Below are positions 17,576 to 26,989 of a stretch of DNA of 64,000 bases, piece after piece. Both the position numbers and the translations under genes were made by a program. This DNA comes from Candidatus Woesearchaeota archaeon (GTDB lineage Archaea; Nanobdellota; Nanobdellia; Woesearchaeales; JABGXB01). Location of the stretch: the NCBI GenBank assembly GCA_018675975.1, contig JABGXB010000002.1, forward strand, positions 318,098 through 382,097, given 5' to 3'. The first letter of the stretch is position 1. Each line of letters starts with the position of its first letter. The notes beneath the pieces were generated by a model. It was not told where the DNA came from. It made no database searches and saw nothing but the letters and a program-made list of their open reading frames with translations.

Positions 17576-19415
17576 TTTGAATTTTATATAAGATTGCCAC
17601 TTTATTTTCATTCATATCATATGACCAAACTTCTGACATCAGTTCATTTAAATCTTCTTTCCAAGGTTGAGGTGAATTTCTATAATTATTATAAGTAATT
17701 AAAAATAAATCCATTTTTTTATATTTATCCCCACGCCCAGAAGGATCTAACCAATAATTTAATTTTTCATAAATAACTCCATTTTCATCAAGTTGAATTT
17801 CATTTCCTTCACCATCATCAATTAAAATTAACGGATCATAAATACCCACTATTTGATTATTTTGAACTTGAAATTCAGATGAAAACCAATTTACATCCCA
17901 ATATAAATATTTAATTTTAAATTTTTTAATTAATTGTTTTTTTACTTCTGTATTATTACCATATAAAATAATTGCAGCCGCAGCTTGTCTTTCTTCCATA
18001 TCCATAAACGGATCTGTTTGTGCACGGCGAGTTACAAGAAGTTTTCGTCCACTAACCCCATTTAATGCAAAACTTAATTCATTTGTAGATAATACAACAT
18101 CATTGACATTAGTATTTTCTAATAAATATTTGTTAAGTGAATTATATGGTTCAGTAAGTTCAACCTTCCCACCAGGAGTCCATTGACTTTTTTCAAAACT
18201 TTCATATTTACCACTAATATTAAAATTTAATAGAAATATAATTAATAATATTAAAATTATATTAAATAATTTTTTGTTCTTTTGAAAATAAGACAAAAAT
18301 GATATTTTATACACTGCATATACTGATAGTAAAATAAAACAAGTTGAAAGTAAAAATTCATTCATTTTAAATGGAATTAAAACCACACCCAATAAAGGTT
18401 CTGTAATAAAATAAGAATATGTTAATGTAAATGAAATTAAAAAATAAGACAATAAAAATTGTTCTATTTTTTCTTTTTTAGATTTAAATAAATAAATTAA
18501 ACCAGCAATATTTAATATTGAAAAAATAATTTTGTAAACTGAGCTAAAATTAAATAAATATTTATTAAAAAAATCCATTAAAAAGTTTATTTTATTTTCC
18601 CACAATGTAAAATCGGGAAAACTCCATTGTTCTGAGAGTGATAATGTTTTTCCATGATGTATAAAAATTGGTTCATACCACCAAATTAAAGAAATTAAAA
18701 ACATTAAGATAAAAACAATAAATAAATTAATCAATCTTTTTTTATCTAATTTTATTTTTTTTATTTTTAATGTATTATCTTTATATGAAATTGACTCAAA
18801 TAAATAATAAAATAATTCAAATCCAAATAATAATAAAATAAAAATAGGAAATGCGGCACCGTGAGATAAACAAAAAATACCACCAATAATTCCAAAAATA
18901 ATACTATATTTATAATTTTGTTTCCTAATATAAAATAAAAATAAAATTAATGGTATAAAAAATAGTTTAAAAAATGGAGAATATTTGAATACTGGAAAAT
19001 TTTGAAATGATATTAATACAACAATTCCAAATAATGAAATTAATTTATTATTAAATATTTTATAAAATAATAAATAAGAAATTATTAAGCTAAAAATTAA
19101 TATTAAATAAGAAGATATAATCATAGATTCAAAAGGAGTTTTATCTAATAAATTTCCTAAAAAACCATTAATAATTGAATAAGTATAAAAGTAAGACGGT
19201 CGCCCATCCAATGTATTACTTGAGTCAAAAATAGTACTAATATTTGATTCCATAACATGATAAATGGCACCTTGTTGATGATATAAATCCCCACCTAAAA
19301 TTGGACCAGGTGGACTTTTTAATTGTCCAGTTATTCCAGAAAGAAAAAAAATATATACTAATATAATAATTAAAAGCAAAATTTCGTACTTATACTCTTT
19401 TAATTTAATAATCAT
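17568..19415 (-). CDS. GT-C-like multi-span membrane glycosyltransferase (putative)
   Basis: 615 residues, about eleven transmembrane helices in the first ~420 residues, then a ~190-residue extracellular domain. The first outer loop after helix 1 contains an acidic 'GGDLYHQQGAIYH' segment, as expected of GT-C enzymes that use polyprenyl-phosphate sugars outside the membrane. The C-terminal domain contains 'NTNVNDVVLSTNELSFALNGVSGRKLLVTRR', similar to the soluble ends of archaeal DUF6541-like or mannosyltransferase-like proteins. First gene of an operon with the SMR pair and the GT2 gene. The catalytic assignment is inference from topology and context. Confidence 0.6.
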   Translation of the reverse strand: MIIKLKEYKYEILLLIIILVYIFFLSGITGQLKSPPGPILGGDLYHQQGAIYHVMESNISTIFDSSNTLDGRPSYFYTYSIINGFLGNLLDKTPFESMIISSYLILIFSLIISYLLFYKIFNNKLISLFGIVVLISFQNFPVFKYSPFFKLFFIPLILFLFYIRKQNYKYSIIFGIIGGIFCLSHGAAFPIFILLLFGFELFYYLFESISYKDNTLKIKKIKLDKKRLINLFIVFILMFLISLIWWYEPIFIHHGKTLSLSEQWSFPDFTLWENKINFLMDFFNKYLFNFSSVYKIIFSILNIAGLIYLFKSKKEKIEQFLLSYFLISFTLTYSYFITEPLLGVVLIPFKMNEFLLSTCFILLSVYAVYKISFLSYFQKNKKLFNIILILLIIFLLNFNISGKYESFEKSQWTPGGKVELTEPYNSLNKYLLENTNVNDVVLSTNELSFALNGVSGRKLLVTRRAQTDPFMDMEERQAAAAIILYGNNTEVKKQLIKKFKIKYLYWDVNWFSSEFQVQNNQIVGIYDPLILIDDGEGNEIQLDENGVIYEKLNYWLDPSGRGDKYKKMDLFLITYNNYRNSPQPWKEDLNELMSEVWSYDMNENKVAILYKIQNE

Positions 19416-19542
19416 AACTAATTGTTTTATATTTTCTTTATAAAATTAATTTAAAATTTATTATATATATTCAGCCACACATTAGTAATATTAAAGAAAA
19501 ATCATTCCAAAAATTTAAAAGAGAAATGTGCTTTTTTTAAAT

Positions 19543-20955
19543 ATGAATTTTAAAATTTTAGTAATTGGTGAAGCCATGGTAGATAAGTATATCCATGGTA
19601 TTGTTGATAGAATATCACCTGAAGCCCCAGTACCAGTTGTTTTATTTAATAAAAATACAGAAAATTTAGGCGGGAGTGCTAATATTTGTCAAAATTTAGC
19701 AAATTTGGATGCAGATGTACATTTAATTTCAATTGTGGGAAAAGATGAACACGAACCAATACTTACAAAATTATGTCAAAATAATAATATAAATTTAATT
19801 CCAATATATTTGAATAGACCAACTATAGTAAAACAAAGAATTGTTGCTAATAATCAACAAATAATGAGAGTAGATTTTGAAAACAATAATAATTTAGATT
19901 CAGAAGAAGAAAAAATAGTAATTGAACAAATAAAAAAAGTCTCAAAAGAATATGATGCAATAATATTATCAGACTATAAAAAAGGCCTATTTACAAAAAA
20001 TATTATTGAAACTATTTTTAATCATTTTAATAATAATTTCATTTTGGCTGATAGTAAACCAGATAAAATTGATTTATTTAAACGTGCAAACATAATAAAA
20101 TCAAATTTTAAAGAATTTAAAGATTATTGTAAACAAAAAAATATTGAAGTAAGTAATGATGATAGTTCAATAGAAAATACATATAATAAATTCATTTATA
20201 ATTTCAATTCATTTTTATTAACAAGAAGTGAAAAAGGAATGAGTTTTTTATCCAAAGATAAATTTGAACACATTCCAACTAATGCAAAAAGAGTATATGA
20301 TGTGACCGGGGCAGGAGATAGTGTAACTGCCGCATACATAATTAAGTATTTAGAAACTAAAAAAGAAGAAATATCTATGAGTTTTGCAAATAAAGTTGCA
20401 GGCATAGTTGTTAGTAAACCGGGATGTGTTGCCATTGAAAAAGAAGATTTAAAATTAAAAAATGAAAATAAAAAAATAATAAATTCATATGAAAAAATTG
20501 AATCAATAGTTAATAAATTAAAAAAAGATAAAAAAAAAATAGTATTTACTAATGGATGTTTTGATTTATTACATAGTGGACATGCAGATTATTTAAAAAA
20601 AGCCAAAGAAATGGGAGATATTTTAATTGTTGGACTAAATTCAGATGAATCTATAAAAAAAATAAAAGGTGAAAATAGACCCATAGTGGATCAAAATTCC
20701 AGATTAGAATTAATTTCAAGTTTAGAAAGCGTAAACTATTGTATTTTATTTGAAGAAGATAATCCAATAAATATTTTGTCATATATCAAACCAGACATTC
20801 ATGTAAAAGGATCAGATTATAAAAATAAATATATGATTGAAAGAGACATGGTTGAAATAAATGGTGGACAAATAGGTTTTATTGAAATAAAAACAAATGA
20901 AAACAATAAAATAAGTACTAGCGATATTATTGAAAAAATAAAAAATGAACATTAA
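19543..20955 (+). CDS. hldE: Bifunctional HldE-type heptose 7-phosphate kinase / heptose 1-phosphate nucleotidyltransferase
   Basis: 470 residues with two domains. Residues 1 to ~310 are a PfkB/ribokinase-family kinase: 'GEAMVDKYIHG', 'DRISPEAPVPV', 'NLGGSANI' and the catalytic DVTGAGDS with D259. From ~328 there is a HIGH-type nucleotidyltransferase: 'VFTNGCFDLLHSGHADYL' with HSGH, and later 'KGSDYKNK'. This is the order and length of HldE (RfaE), which makes ADP-heptose for lipopolysaccharide in bacteria. The frame begins at GTG 19528, but the ATG at 19543 starts exactly at the kinase's first strand. Two GT9 heptosyltransferase homologues follow on the same strand, 92 bp downstream, which supports a heptose pathway. 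Archaea lack LPS, so the product is probably another glycan. Confidence 0.88.
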   Translation: MNFKILVIGEAMVDKYIHGIVDRISPEAPVPVVLFNKNTENLGGSANICQNLANLDADVHLISIVGKDEHEPILTKLCQNNNINLIPIYLNRPTIVKQRIVANNQQIMRVDFENNNNLDSEEEKIVIEQIKKVSKEYDAIILSDYKKGLFTKNIIETIFNHFNNNFILADSKPDKIDLFKRANIIKSNFKEFKDYCKQKNIEVSNDDSSIENTYNKFIYNFNSFLLTRSEKGMSFLSKDKFEHIPTNAKRVYDVTGAGDSVTAAYIIKYLETKKEEISMSFANKVAGIVVSKPGCVAIEKEDLKLKNENKKIINSYEKIESIVNKLKKDKKKIVFTNGCFDLLHSGHADYLKKAKEMGDILIVGLNSDESIKKIKGENRPIVDQNSRLELISSLESVNYCILFEEDNPINILSYIKPDIHVKGSDYKNKYMIERDMVEINGGQIGFIEIKTNENNKISTSDIIEKIKNEH

Positions 20956-21046
20956 AAGTAACATTTTAATAATACACACAATTTGTAAAATAGCTGATGA
21001 AACTTTTACTCACTAAATTTATAAATAAAAAATTAGATTTTTTAAT

Positions 21047-22108
21047 ATGATTAGCTTTATTAGAATGATTGACAAATATATTGGAAATTTAATATTGTTT
21101 TTATTACCACAAAATAAAAAATTAAATAATGGTAAAAATATTTTAATAATTCGTTTATGGACATTAGGTGAAAGTTTGCTAACTCTACCAATGATTAAAA
21201 AATTAAAAGAAGAAGGTTATAATATTAATATTTTAGTAACTGACAGATCTAAGTCGGTTTTTGAAAATGTCAATTTTATTGATGATATTATTAATTTAAA
21301 AAATATATTTAGTATAATAAAAAATTTAAATAAATATGATATTGCAATAGATACAGAACCCTATTTAAAAATATCAAGTATAATTTCTTGGTGGCTTTCT
21401 AAATTTAGTATCGGTTGGGATAATAGAAAATATTCAATTAATTTGAAATATAATGATAAAATACATACAGTTAATAATTTTTGCAGATTAATTGAACCCT
21501 TAAATATTAAATATGAACCTAAAGAATTAATTCCATTAAATTACAAAAATGAAAATAAAATAAAAGTTAATGATTTAATTAAGGATATTAAAAATCAAAA
21601 TAAAAAAATAATTGGAATTCATGCAGGAATGGCCGAAAGTTCACCATGGAGAAGTTGGAAAAACTTCCCAGAATTAATTAATAATTTAAATGAAAAATAT
21701 AATATAATATTAACTGGATCAAATGAAGAAAAGAAAATTAATAAATCAATTATTTTAACATTAAACAATATAAATAATATTTCTGATTTTTCTGGAAATA
21801 CAAATTTACTTGATTTATCTTATTTATTAACACAAATTGACTTATTCATTTCAAACGATACTGGACCAATGCACCTGAGTGCAGCAATGAAATGCAAAAC
21901 AATTGGGTTATTTGGGCCAAATTTACCAGAAAGGTTTGGACTATATGGAGAAAATAATATTTCAATATATGAAGGTAAAAAATTAGGTTGTAGTCCATGT
22001 ATTAATGTTCATAAAGGAAGTTTTCCAAATTGTCCAATTAATGGAAAATGTATGGATTTAATTAAAGTAAATGATGTTTTAAAAAAAATTGAAGAGGCAT
22101 TAAGTTGA
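21047..22108 (+). CDS. Family 9 glycosyltransferase (heptosyltransferase-like) 1
   Basis: 353 residues in a GT-B fold. 'NILIIRLWTLGESLLTLPMIKKLK' at the N-terminus matches the GT9 start (I-R-x-x-x-x-GD-x-x-x-x-P), and the C-terminal domain has the GT9 signature N270-D-T-G-P-M-H276. A C-terminal cysteine set ('GCSPCINVHKGSFPNCPINGKC') matches the cysteines seen in many GT9 enzymes. GT9 enzymes transfer heptose from ADP-heptose. The TATA-like TTTATAAAT at 21016-21024 is about 26 nt ahead of the ATG, suggesting a leaderless mRNA. Its stop overlaps the next gene's TTG start. Confidence 0.88.
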   Translation: MISFIRMIDKYIGNLILFLLPQNKKLNNGKNILIIRLWTLGESLLTLPMIKKLKEEGYNINILVTDRSKSVFENVNFIDDIINLKNIFSIIKNLNKYDIAIDTEPYLKISSIISWWLSKFSIGWDNRKYSINLKYNDKIHTVNNFCRLIEPLNIKYEPKELIPLNYKNENKIKVNDLIKDIKNQNKKIIGIHAGMAESSPWRSWKNFPELINNLNEKYNIILTGSNEEKKINKSIILTLNNINNISDFSGNTNLLDLSYLLTQIDLFISNDTGPMHLSAAMKCKTIGLFGPNLPERFGLYGENNISIYEGKKLGCSPCINVHKGSFPNCPINGKCMDLIKVNDVLKKIEEALS

Positions 22109-23067
22109 AAATTTTATTATTTAAAATTGGTGCATTAGGAGATATTTTAATGACAACACCATTAATAAGACAATTAAGAAAAAAATATCCAGATGCACAA
22201 ATTGATTACTTATGTGGAAAAAGTTTTTCACAGATTATAATCAATAATAAAAATTTAAATAACAGTATAACCTTTGATGAAAATATAATATATAATAAAA
22301 AAATATTTAAATGCCTAAATTTAATTAAAAAAATTAAATTAAAAAAATATAATAAGATATATGTTTTAGACAAACATTGGATATTTAGTCTATTTTCATT
22401 TTTATCTAAAATAAAAGAAAGAATAGGTTTTTATAGAGATTTCCCATCAAAAATATTTTTAACAAAACATATCAAGTATAAAACAGTAAAACATGAAATT
22501 TATTATTATCTAAGTCTGTTAAACAAATATAATAAAACAGATACAAAATTAGATTTTTATATTTCAAACAACGATGAGAAAAAAATTAAAAAATATTTAA
22601 AAAATAAACAAATAAATAAATTTATTGTTTTCATAAATAGCGGTGGGGACAATCCAGGAGAAAAGAATAATATTAGAAAACTATCCAATCGGGAATTTTT
22701 AAATGAATTAGAAAAAATAAATTATAAAAATAATAATATTATACTCGTAGGAGGAAAAAATGACAAAAAGTATTATGATGAAATGTTAAAAAGAATAAAA
22801 AATAACCAACTTAAAAATAAAATTTTTAATGTTGCAGGAAAATTTAATCTCAGAGAAAGTACAGCCATAATGAAGTATGCAAAAAATATTAAAACTACAG
22901 ATTGTGGGGCAATGCATTTAGCAAGTACCGTTAATAAAAAATTATCATGTTATTTTAAACCAACAAATCCAAAAAGAAAAGCGCCCTTAATAAAAAATAT
23001 AAAAATAATTTGGAAAAATAAAAACAAATATAATGAAAAATATGATTTATATGGAAAAATCAATTAA
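22105..23067 (+). CDS. Family 9 glycosyltransferase (heptosyltransferase-like) 2
   Basis: 320 residues. Starts at TTG 22105, overlapping the upstream TGA, so it is translationally coupled. The N-terminus 'ILLFKIGALGDILMTTPLIRQLRKKYPDAQID' is a textbook GT9 start. The C-terminal signature is D266-C-G-A-M-H271, with Cys where most members have Ser/Thr. It lacks the cysteine cluster of the preceding GT9. It probably adds a second heptose or related sugar. A third glycosyltransferase (GT4) overlaps its last 35 bases in another frame. Confidence 0.85.
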   Translation: MKILLFKIGALGDILMTTPLIRQLRKKYPDAQIDYLCGKSFSQIIINNKNLNNSITFDENIIYNKKIFKCLNLIKKIKLKKYNKIYVLDKHWIFSLFSFLSKIKERIGFYRDFPSKIFLTKHIKYKTVKHEIYYYLSLLNKYNKTDTKLDFYISNNDEKKIKKYLKNKQINKFIVFINSGGDNPGEKNNIRKLSNREFLNELEKINYKNNNIILVGGKNDKKYYDEMLKRIKNNQLKNKIFNVAGKFNLRESTAIMKYAKNIKTTDCGAMHLASTVNKKLSCYFKPTNPKRKAPLIKNIKIIWKNKNKYNEKYDLYGKIN

Positions 23068-24127
23068 AAAAAATAAATATTTACTAGTGATGGAATACTT
23101 CTCACCACACATAATGGGAGGTGCTGAAATTAGTGGTCAAATTATGTATGACATTTTTAAAAAAACAAAACTAATTCACATTTTAACGCCAAATTATGAT
23201 AAATTTAAATTAAGTATAAAAAATAATATAATTAAATATCCAAGTTTCAGATATTTCTTATATAAAAACAAAACAAAAAGTACAAAATTAAGACAAAAAA
23301 ATAAAAAAATATTTTCAAAATTACAAAATGTATTTTTTATAATCTCAGCAATTGAAATGTCAATCTGGATTTTTTTTATAAAAATAATTTATAATAAAAA
23401 CATTATTCATGGAAATAATTTTGAATCGAACTTAGCAGTATTATTGTCACCAGTTAATTCCAAAAAATACATCCATTTAAGAGATACCATCTTTTTTGAT
23501 AAAAAAAGAAGTTTACTGAGAAAATTAATAAAAACTTTATTTAAATGGCAAAGTAATAAATATTTTTGTATAAGTGAATATATAAAAAAACAATATATAA
23601 AAATACTAAAAGACAAAAAAAACAAATACATTATTAGATATAACAACACAGATAAAACTCAAATATCAGATTTAAATAAATATGAATCAAGAAAAATATT
23701 AAAATTACCAGAAAATAAAAATATAATTTTATATGTTGGTAGTTTAACTGAAGAAAAAGGCATAGATTATGTATTTGAAAATCTAATTAACAAATTTCCA
23801 AGTTCTCTTTTTTTAATATGTGGGGATGGATACTTAAAAGAAAAACTCACAAAATATAAAAAGAAATATAATAACTTTATTTTGAAAGGAAATATTAAAA
23901 ATGAAAAATTAAAATATTATTATAAAGCATCAGACATAACTATTGTCCCAAGCAAATGGAATGAACCATATGGAAGAGTCAGTATTGAATCTCAAATTAA
24001 TCAAACTTATACTATTGTTTCCGATAAAGGTGGTCTTCCTGAAACTATAATTTCAAAAAAAACAGGGATTTGTACAAAATTACATAATTTTGAAAAAATA
24101 ATAAAACTTAAATTAAAAAAATTTTAA
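23033..24127 (+). CDS. Family 4 glycosyltransferase
   Basis: 364 residues, GT-B fold. The N-terminal domain begins 'YLLVMEYFSPHIMGGAEISGQIM' (the GG-AE loop of GT4). The C-terminal domain has 'ILYVGSLTEEKGIDYVFE', 'LFLICGDGYLKEKL' and the EX7E motif E311-P-Y-G-R-V-S-I-E319. Retaining enzyme that transfers sugars from nucleotide donors; acceptor unknown. Several in-frame ATGs (23033, 23042, 23051) are possible, all overlapping the preceding GT9 gene. It follows the GT9 genes as part of one operon and converges with another GT4 gene by 15 bp. Confidence 0.85.
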   Translation: MKNMIYMEKSIKKNKYLLVMEYFSPHIMGGAEISGQIMYDIFKKTKLIHILTPNYDKFKLSIKNNIIKYPSFRYFLYKNKTKSTKLRQKNKKIFSKLQNVFFIISAIEMSIWIFFIKIIYNKNIIHGNNFESNLAVLLSPVNSKKYIHLRDTIFFDKKRSLLRKLIKTLFKWQSNKYFCISEYIKKQYIKILKDKKNKYIIRYNNTDKTQISDLNKYESRKILKLPENKNIILYVGSLTEEKGIDYVFENLINKFPSSLFLICGDGYLKEKLTKYKKKYNNFILKGNIKNEKLKYYYKASDITIVPSKWNEPYGRVSIESQINQTYTIVSDKGGLPETIISKKTGICTKLHNFEKIIKLKLKKF

Positions 24128-25123
24128 ATAATGAAATACTTCATCTCGAAATAAATTTACTTGTCTTTCTTCTGAATAATATGATGCAATTTTCTTTGAT
24201 TTCTCAGATAGTTTTTTAATTTTATCCTCACTTAAACTATTTAACCAAATTATTATATTTGCAATATCTTCAATAGTATTTTTACTAGAAACAAGTTTTT
24301 TAGAAACTTTACATACCATAAAAGAATTGCCCACCCTTTCATTAGTAATAACAATCAACCCAGAAGCCATTGCCTCAATTATTGAATTAGATGCAGCATC
24401 AAATAAACCTGGTTGAATATAATATTTACATAAAGAAACATATTTTTTTGGATCTTGAAAACCCTTAATTTTTACAAAATCAAATTTATTAAGTTTAAAT
24501 TCTATATTCTTATTTAAAACTGGCCCAAGAATAAAAAAATTTAAATTTTTAGTTAATTTTTTATAAGCACTATAAATTGATTTTGCAGAGAGTAATGTTC
24601 CCTTACAATCATTTTTTTCTATACTACCTATTAATAAAAAATTAGAAGACTTGTAATTTGGATTTAAATTTAAGTATCTTTTATCTGATAAAAATTCATT
24701 AACTTCACATATTTTTGAATTAACATTTTTTTTTTTAATTATTCCGCTAATAAAAGGAGAACATGAAATAAATAAATCAACATTTTTATATGCCAGAGAA
24801 AAAATCATATTTTTTAAAATAGAGTGCATTTTTTCTTCATAAATATTATCATTCACTCTATGAATTATAACTATTTTTCTAAATGAAAATATTTTTTTAA
24901 AACAAACACATAAAAGTGAAAAAGAATTACAAACTAAATATACCTTATGTTTTGGAATTTTTATAGAATAATAAATAAGTTTTAAAAATTCAAATAAGAA
25001 TAAATTAGGTTTATCTAAGTTATAATATAAACCATAAAAAACATTAGTGACTGATTTTGCAAAAGAAAGAGATGTTTTATGAGCATATTTGAAAACATAA
25101 ACATAAGCAATATCGGCAGTCAT
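24113..25123 (-). CDS. Family 4 glycosyltransferase, divergent
   Basis: 336 residues. The N-terminal half is poorly conserved; the C-terminal domain shows 'NFLLIGSIEKNDCKGTLLSAKSI', 'FFILGPVLNK' and 'YYIQPGLFDAASNSIIEAMASGLIVI', the GT4 nucleotide-sugar pocket. The first Glu of the EX7E pair is replaced by Asp (D-A-A-S-N-S-I-I-E). The ATG at 25123 is used; the frame extends only to a TTG at 25132. It is divergent from the PIG-L/GT4 fusion, with a shared 53-bp spacer that must hold both promoters. Confidence 0.75.
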   Translation of the reverse strand: MTADIAYVYVFKYAHKTSLSFAKSVTNVFYGLYYNLDKPNLFLFEFLKLIYYSIKIPKHKVYLVCNSFSLLCVCFKKIFSFRKIVIIHRVNDNIYEEKMHSILKNMIFSLAYKNVDLFISCSPFISGIIKKKNVNSKICEVNEFLSDKRYLNLNPNYKSSNFLLIGSIEKNDCKGTLLSAKSIYSAYKKLTKNLNFFILGPVLNKNIEFKLNKFDFVKIKGFQDPKKYVSLCKYYIQPGLFDAASNSIIEAMASGLIVITNERVGNSFMVCKVSKKLVSSKNTIEDIANIIIWLNSLSEDKIKKLSEKSKKIASYYSEERQVNLFRDEVFHYLKFF

Positions 25124-25176
25124 ATAGAACAATTTATAATTAAATTTAAAAATATACCTATATTTTTAAAAATTAA

Positions 25177-26934
25177 ATGAAAGAAAAAAGCCAAATTACA
25201 ATTATTGCCCCACACCCAGATGATGAATGGATAGGCTGTGGATGTACAATTCTTAATAATATAAATAGTAAAAATATAAAAATAATTTATGTAACCAATA
25301 GACTCGAAAATAGAACTGTTTTGGCAAAAGAAAATTCAAAAGAATTTGGATATGAAATAATATTTTTAAAACACAATGAAAAAAATATAAATATAAATGA
25401 TTTAAAAAAACAATTAATAAAGGAAGTAGGAATTAATGACATAGTATATATTCCAACTATAGATACACACCCGGATCACCAACTTATAAATATCATATCC
25501 AGAGAAGTTTTAAAAAATAAAAAATACGAATATGCAATATATAATAATTCCAATAATATTTTTATTAAAATAAAAAATGCAATAAAACAAAAAATTACAG
25601 GAATAAATACAGCCAGTTTTTCAAAAGGAAAAAGTATAGTAATTAAAGGCGACATTAAAAAAAAAATACAAATTATAAAAAAATATGGTGAAATACCAAG
25701 AAATTATGACATTATTAGAGAATCCAAGAGTAAATTATTAATGGGGCCATATAACATAGTATTTTTAACTAAAGATTATAACATAAAAACAGTAGATGCA
25801 GGGTTTACAGCAATAATAGACTTATCAATTGAATTTAAAAAACTAGGACACAATCCAATATTAATAAGTAACAAAGGAGGATCATTTTGGGAACCTGCCG
25901 CTAATAAAAAACACGAAATATTTAAAGGCATAGACATTTACAGGCCGTATGGAATTACGTTTTTAAATGATGGAAATACTTTATTTAATCCAGGAATAAT
26001 TTTTAATAAATTTTTTTCTCACGGATTTGGATTAAACTATGTAAAAAATAAAAATAAAATAAAATTTGATTTTATTCATGGATCTAGTTCATCACCAATT
26101 TTATTTTTTAATGTTTTATTTTCAAAAATATTTAGTTGGAATTCAAAATTAGTACACACAATTAGATCGGAAAGTATATATAAAAATGCATATGATAAAA
26201 TATTCTGCAAAATAATAAATTTATCTGATTTAATTATTGTCAATTTAAATACTTTAAAATTAAAATTAATTAAAGGAGGAGTAGATTTTAGAAAAATAAA
26301 ACTAATTTTATCAGGGGTCAAAAGAGAAAACTTTTCAAAAAGAATTGTAAACCATACTTTGAAAAATAAATTGGGAATTAAAGAAAATGAAAAAGTAGTT
26401 TTATATTATGGAAAAGGTGGAAAAAACAAAGGAGTTGAATACTTAATTAACGCAACAAATTTAATATCAAAAAAAGAAAAAATTAAATTTGTTCTTATAC
26501 ACCCAGTTGTTTGGCTCCCACACATAATAAAAAAGGTTAATGAAAGTAAAAATAAGGATAAAATTATATTAAAAACTGGAAAAATAAAAGTATCCGAATT
26601 TTTATCTTTAGCTTCAGTCTTAGTTTTGCCATATTTAACATTAAAAGGGACAGAAGGAAACCCTTTATGTTTAATTGAAGGAATGATAAACAAAGTACCA
26701 ATAGTCACCACTAATCAACCAGAATTAAGAGAAATTGTTAAAAATGAATCTGAAGTTTTAATGGCTCAACCCGGAAATTCCAAATCTCTATTAGAAAATA
26801 TTAAAAAAATATTAAATAATAAAAAATTAGCAAAAAAATTAACACAAAATTGTGAAAAAATTATAAAAAAATTTTCCATAGAAAATATTGCAAACCAACA
26901 CATTTATGAATACCATATATTAAAAAATAAATAA
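25177..26934 (+). CDS. Fusion of PIG-L/LmbE deacetylase and family 4 glycosyltransferase
   Basis: 585 residues. Residues 1 to ~180 are a PIG-L/LmbE zinc deacetylase: APHPDDE at 11-17, where His and two Asp bind Zn, and THPDH at 97-101. From ~189 a complete GT4 enzyme follows: 'TVDAGFTAIIDLSIEFKKLGHNPILIS', 'VVLYYGKGGKNKGVEYLINA' and the donor-site 'GTEGNPLCLIEGMINKVPIV' near 490. PIG-L enzymes remove acetyl from GlcNAc linked to lipids or other acceptors. A one-chain pair suggests that the sugar added by the GT4 half is, or is next to, the N-acetylated sugar deacetylated by the other half, as MshA and MshB act in turn in mycothiol synthesis. Substrate unknown. Confidence 0.85.
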   Translation: MKEKSQITIIAPHPDDEWIGCGCTILNNINSKNIKIIYVTNRLENRTVLAKENSKEFGYEIIFLKHNEKNININDLKKQLIKEVGINDIVYIPTIDTHPDHQLINIISREVLKNKKYEYAIYNNSNNIFIKIKNAIKQKITGINTASFSKGKSIVIKGDIKKKIQIIKKYGEIPRNYDIIRESKSKLLMGPYNIVFLTKDYNIKTVDAGFTAIIDLSIEFKKLGHNPILISNKGGSFWEPAANKKHEIFKGIDIYRPYGITFLNDGNTLFNPGIIFNKFFSHGFGLNYVKNKNKIKFDFIHGSSSSPILFFNVLFSKIFSWNSKLVHTIRSESIYKNAYDKIFCKIINLSDLIIVNLNTLKLKLIKGGVDFRKIKLILSGVKRENFSKRIVNHTLKNKLGIKENEKVVLYYGKGGKNKGVEYLINATNLISKKEKIKFVLIHPVVWLPHIIKKVNESKNKDKIILKTGKIKVSEFLSLASVLVLPYLTLKGTEGNPLCLIEGMINKVPIVTTNQPELREIVKNESEVLMAQPGNSKSLLENIKKILNNKKLAKKLTQNCEKIIKKFSIENIANQHIYEYHILKNK

Positions 26935-26989
26935 CAAATATATAATTCAAATTGATAAAACATATAAACAAATAGTATAAAAATTACAA

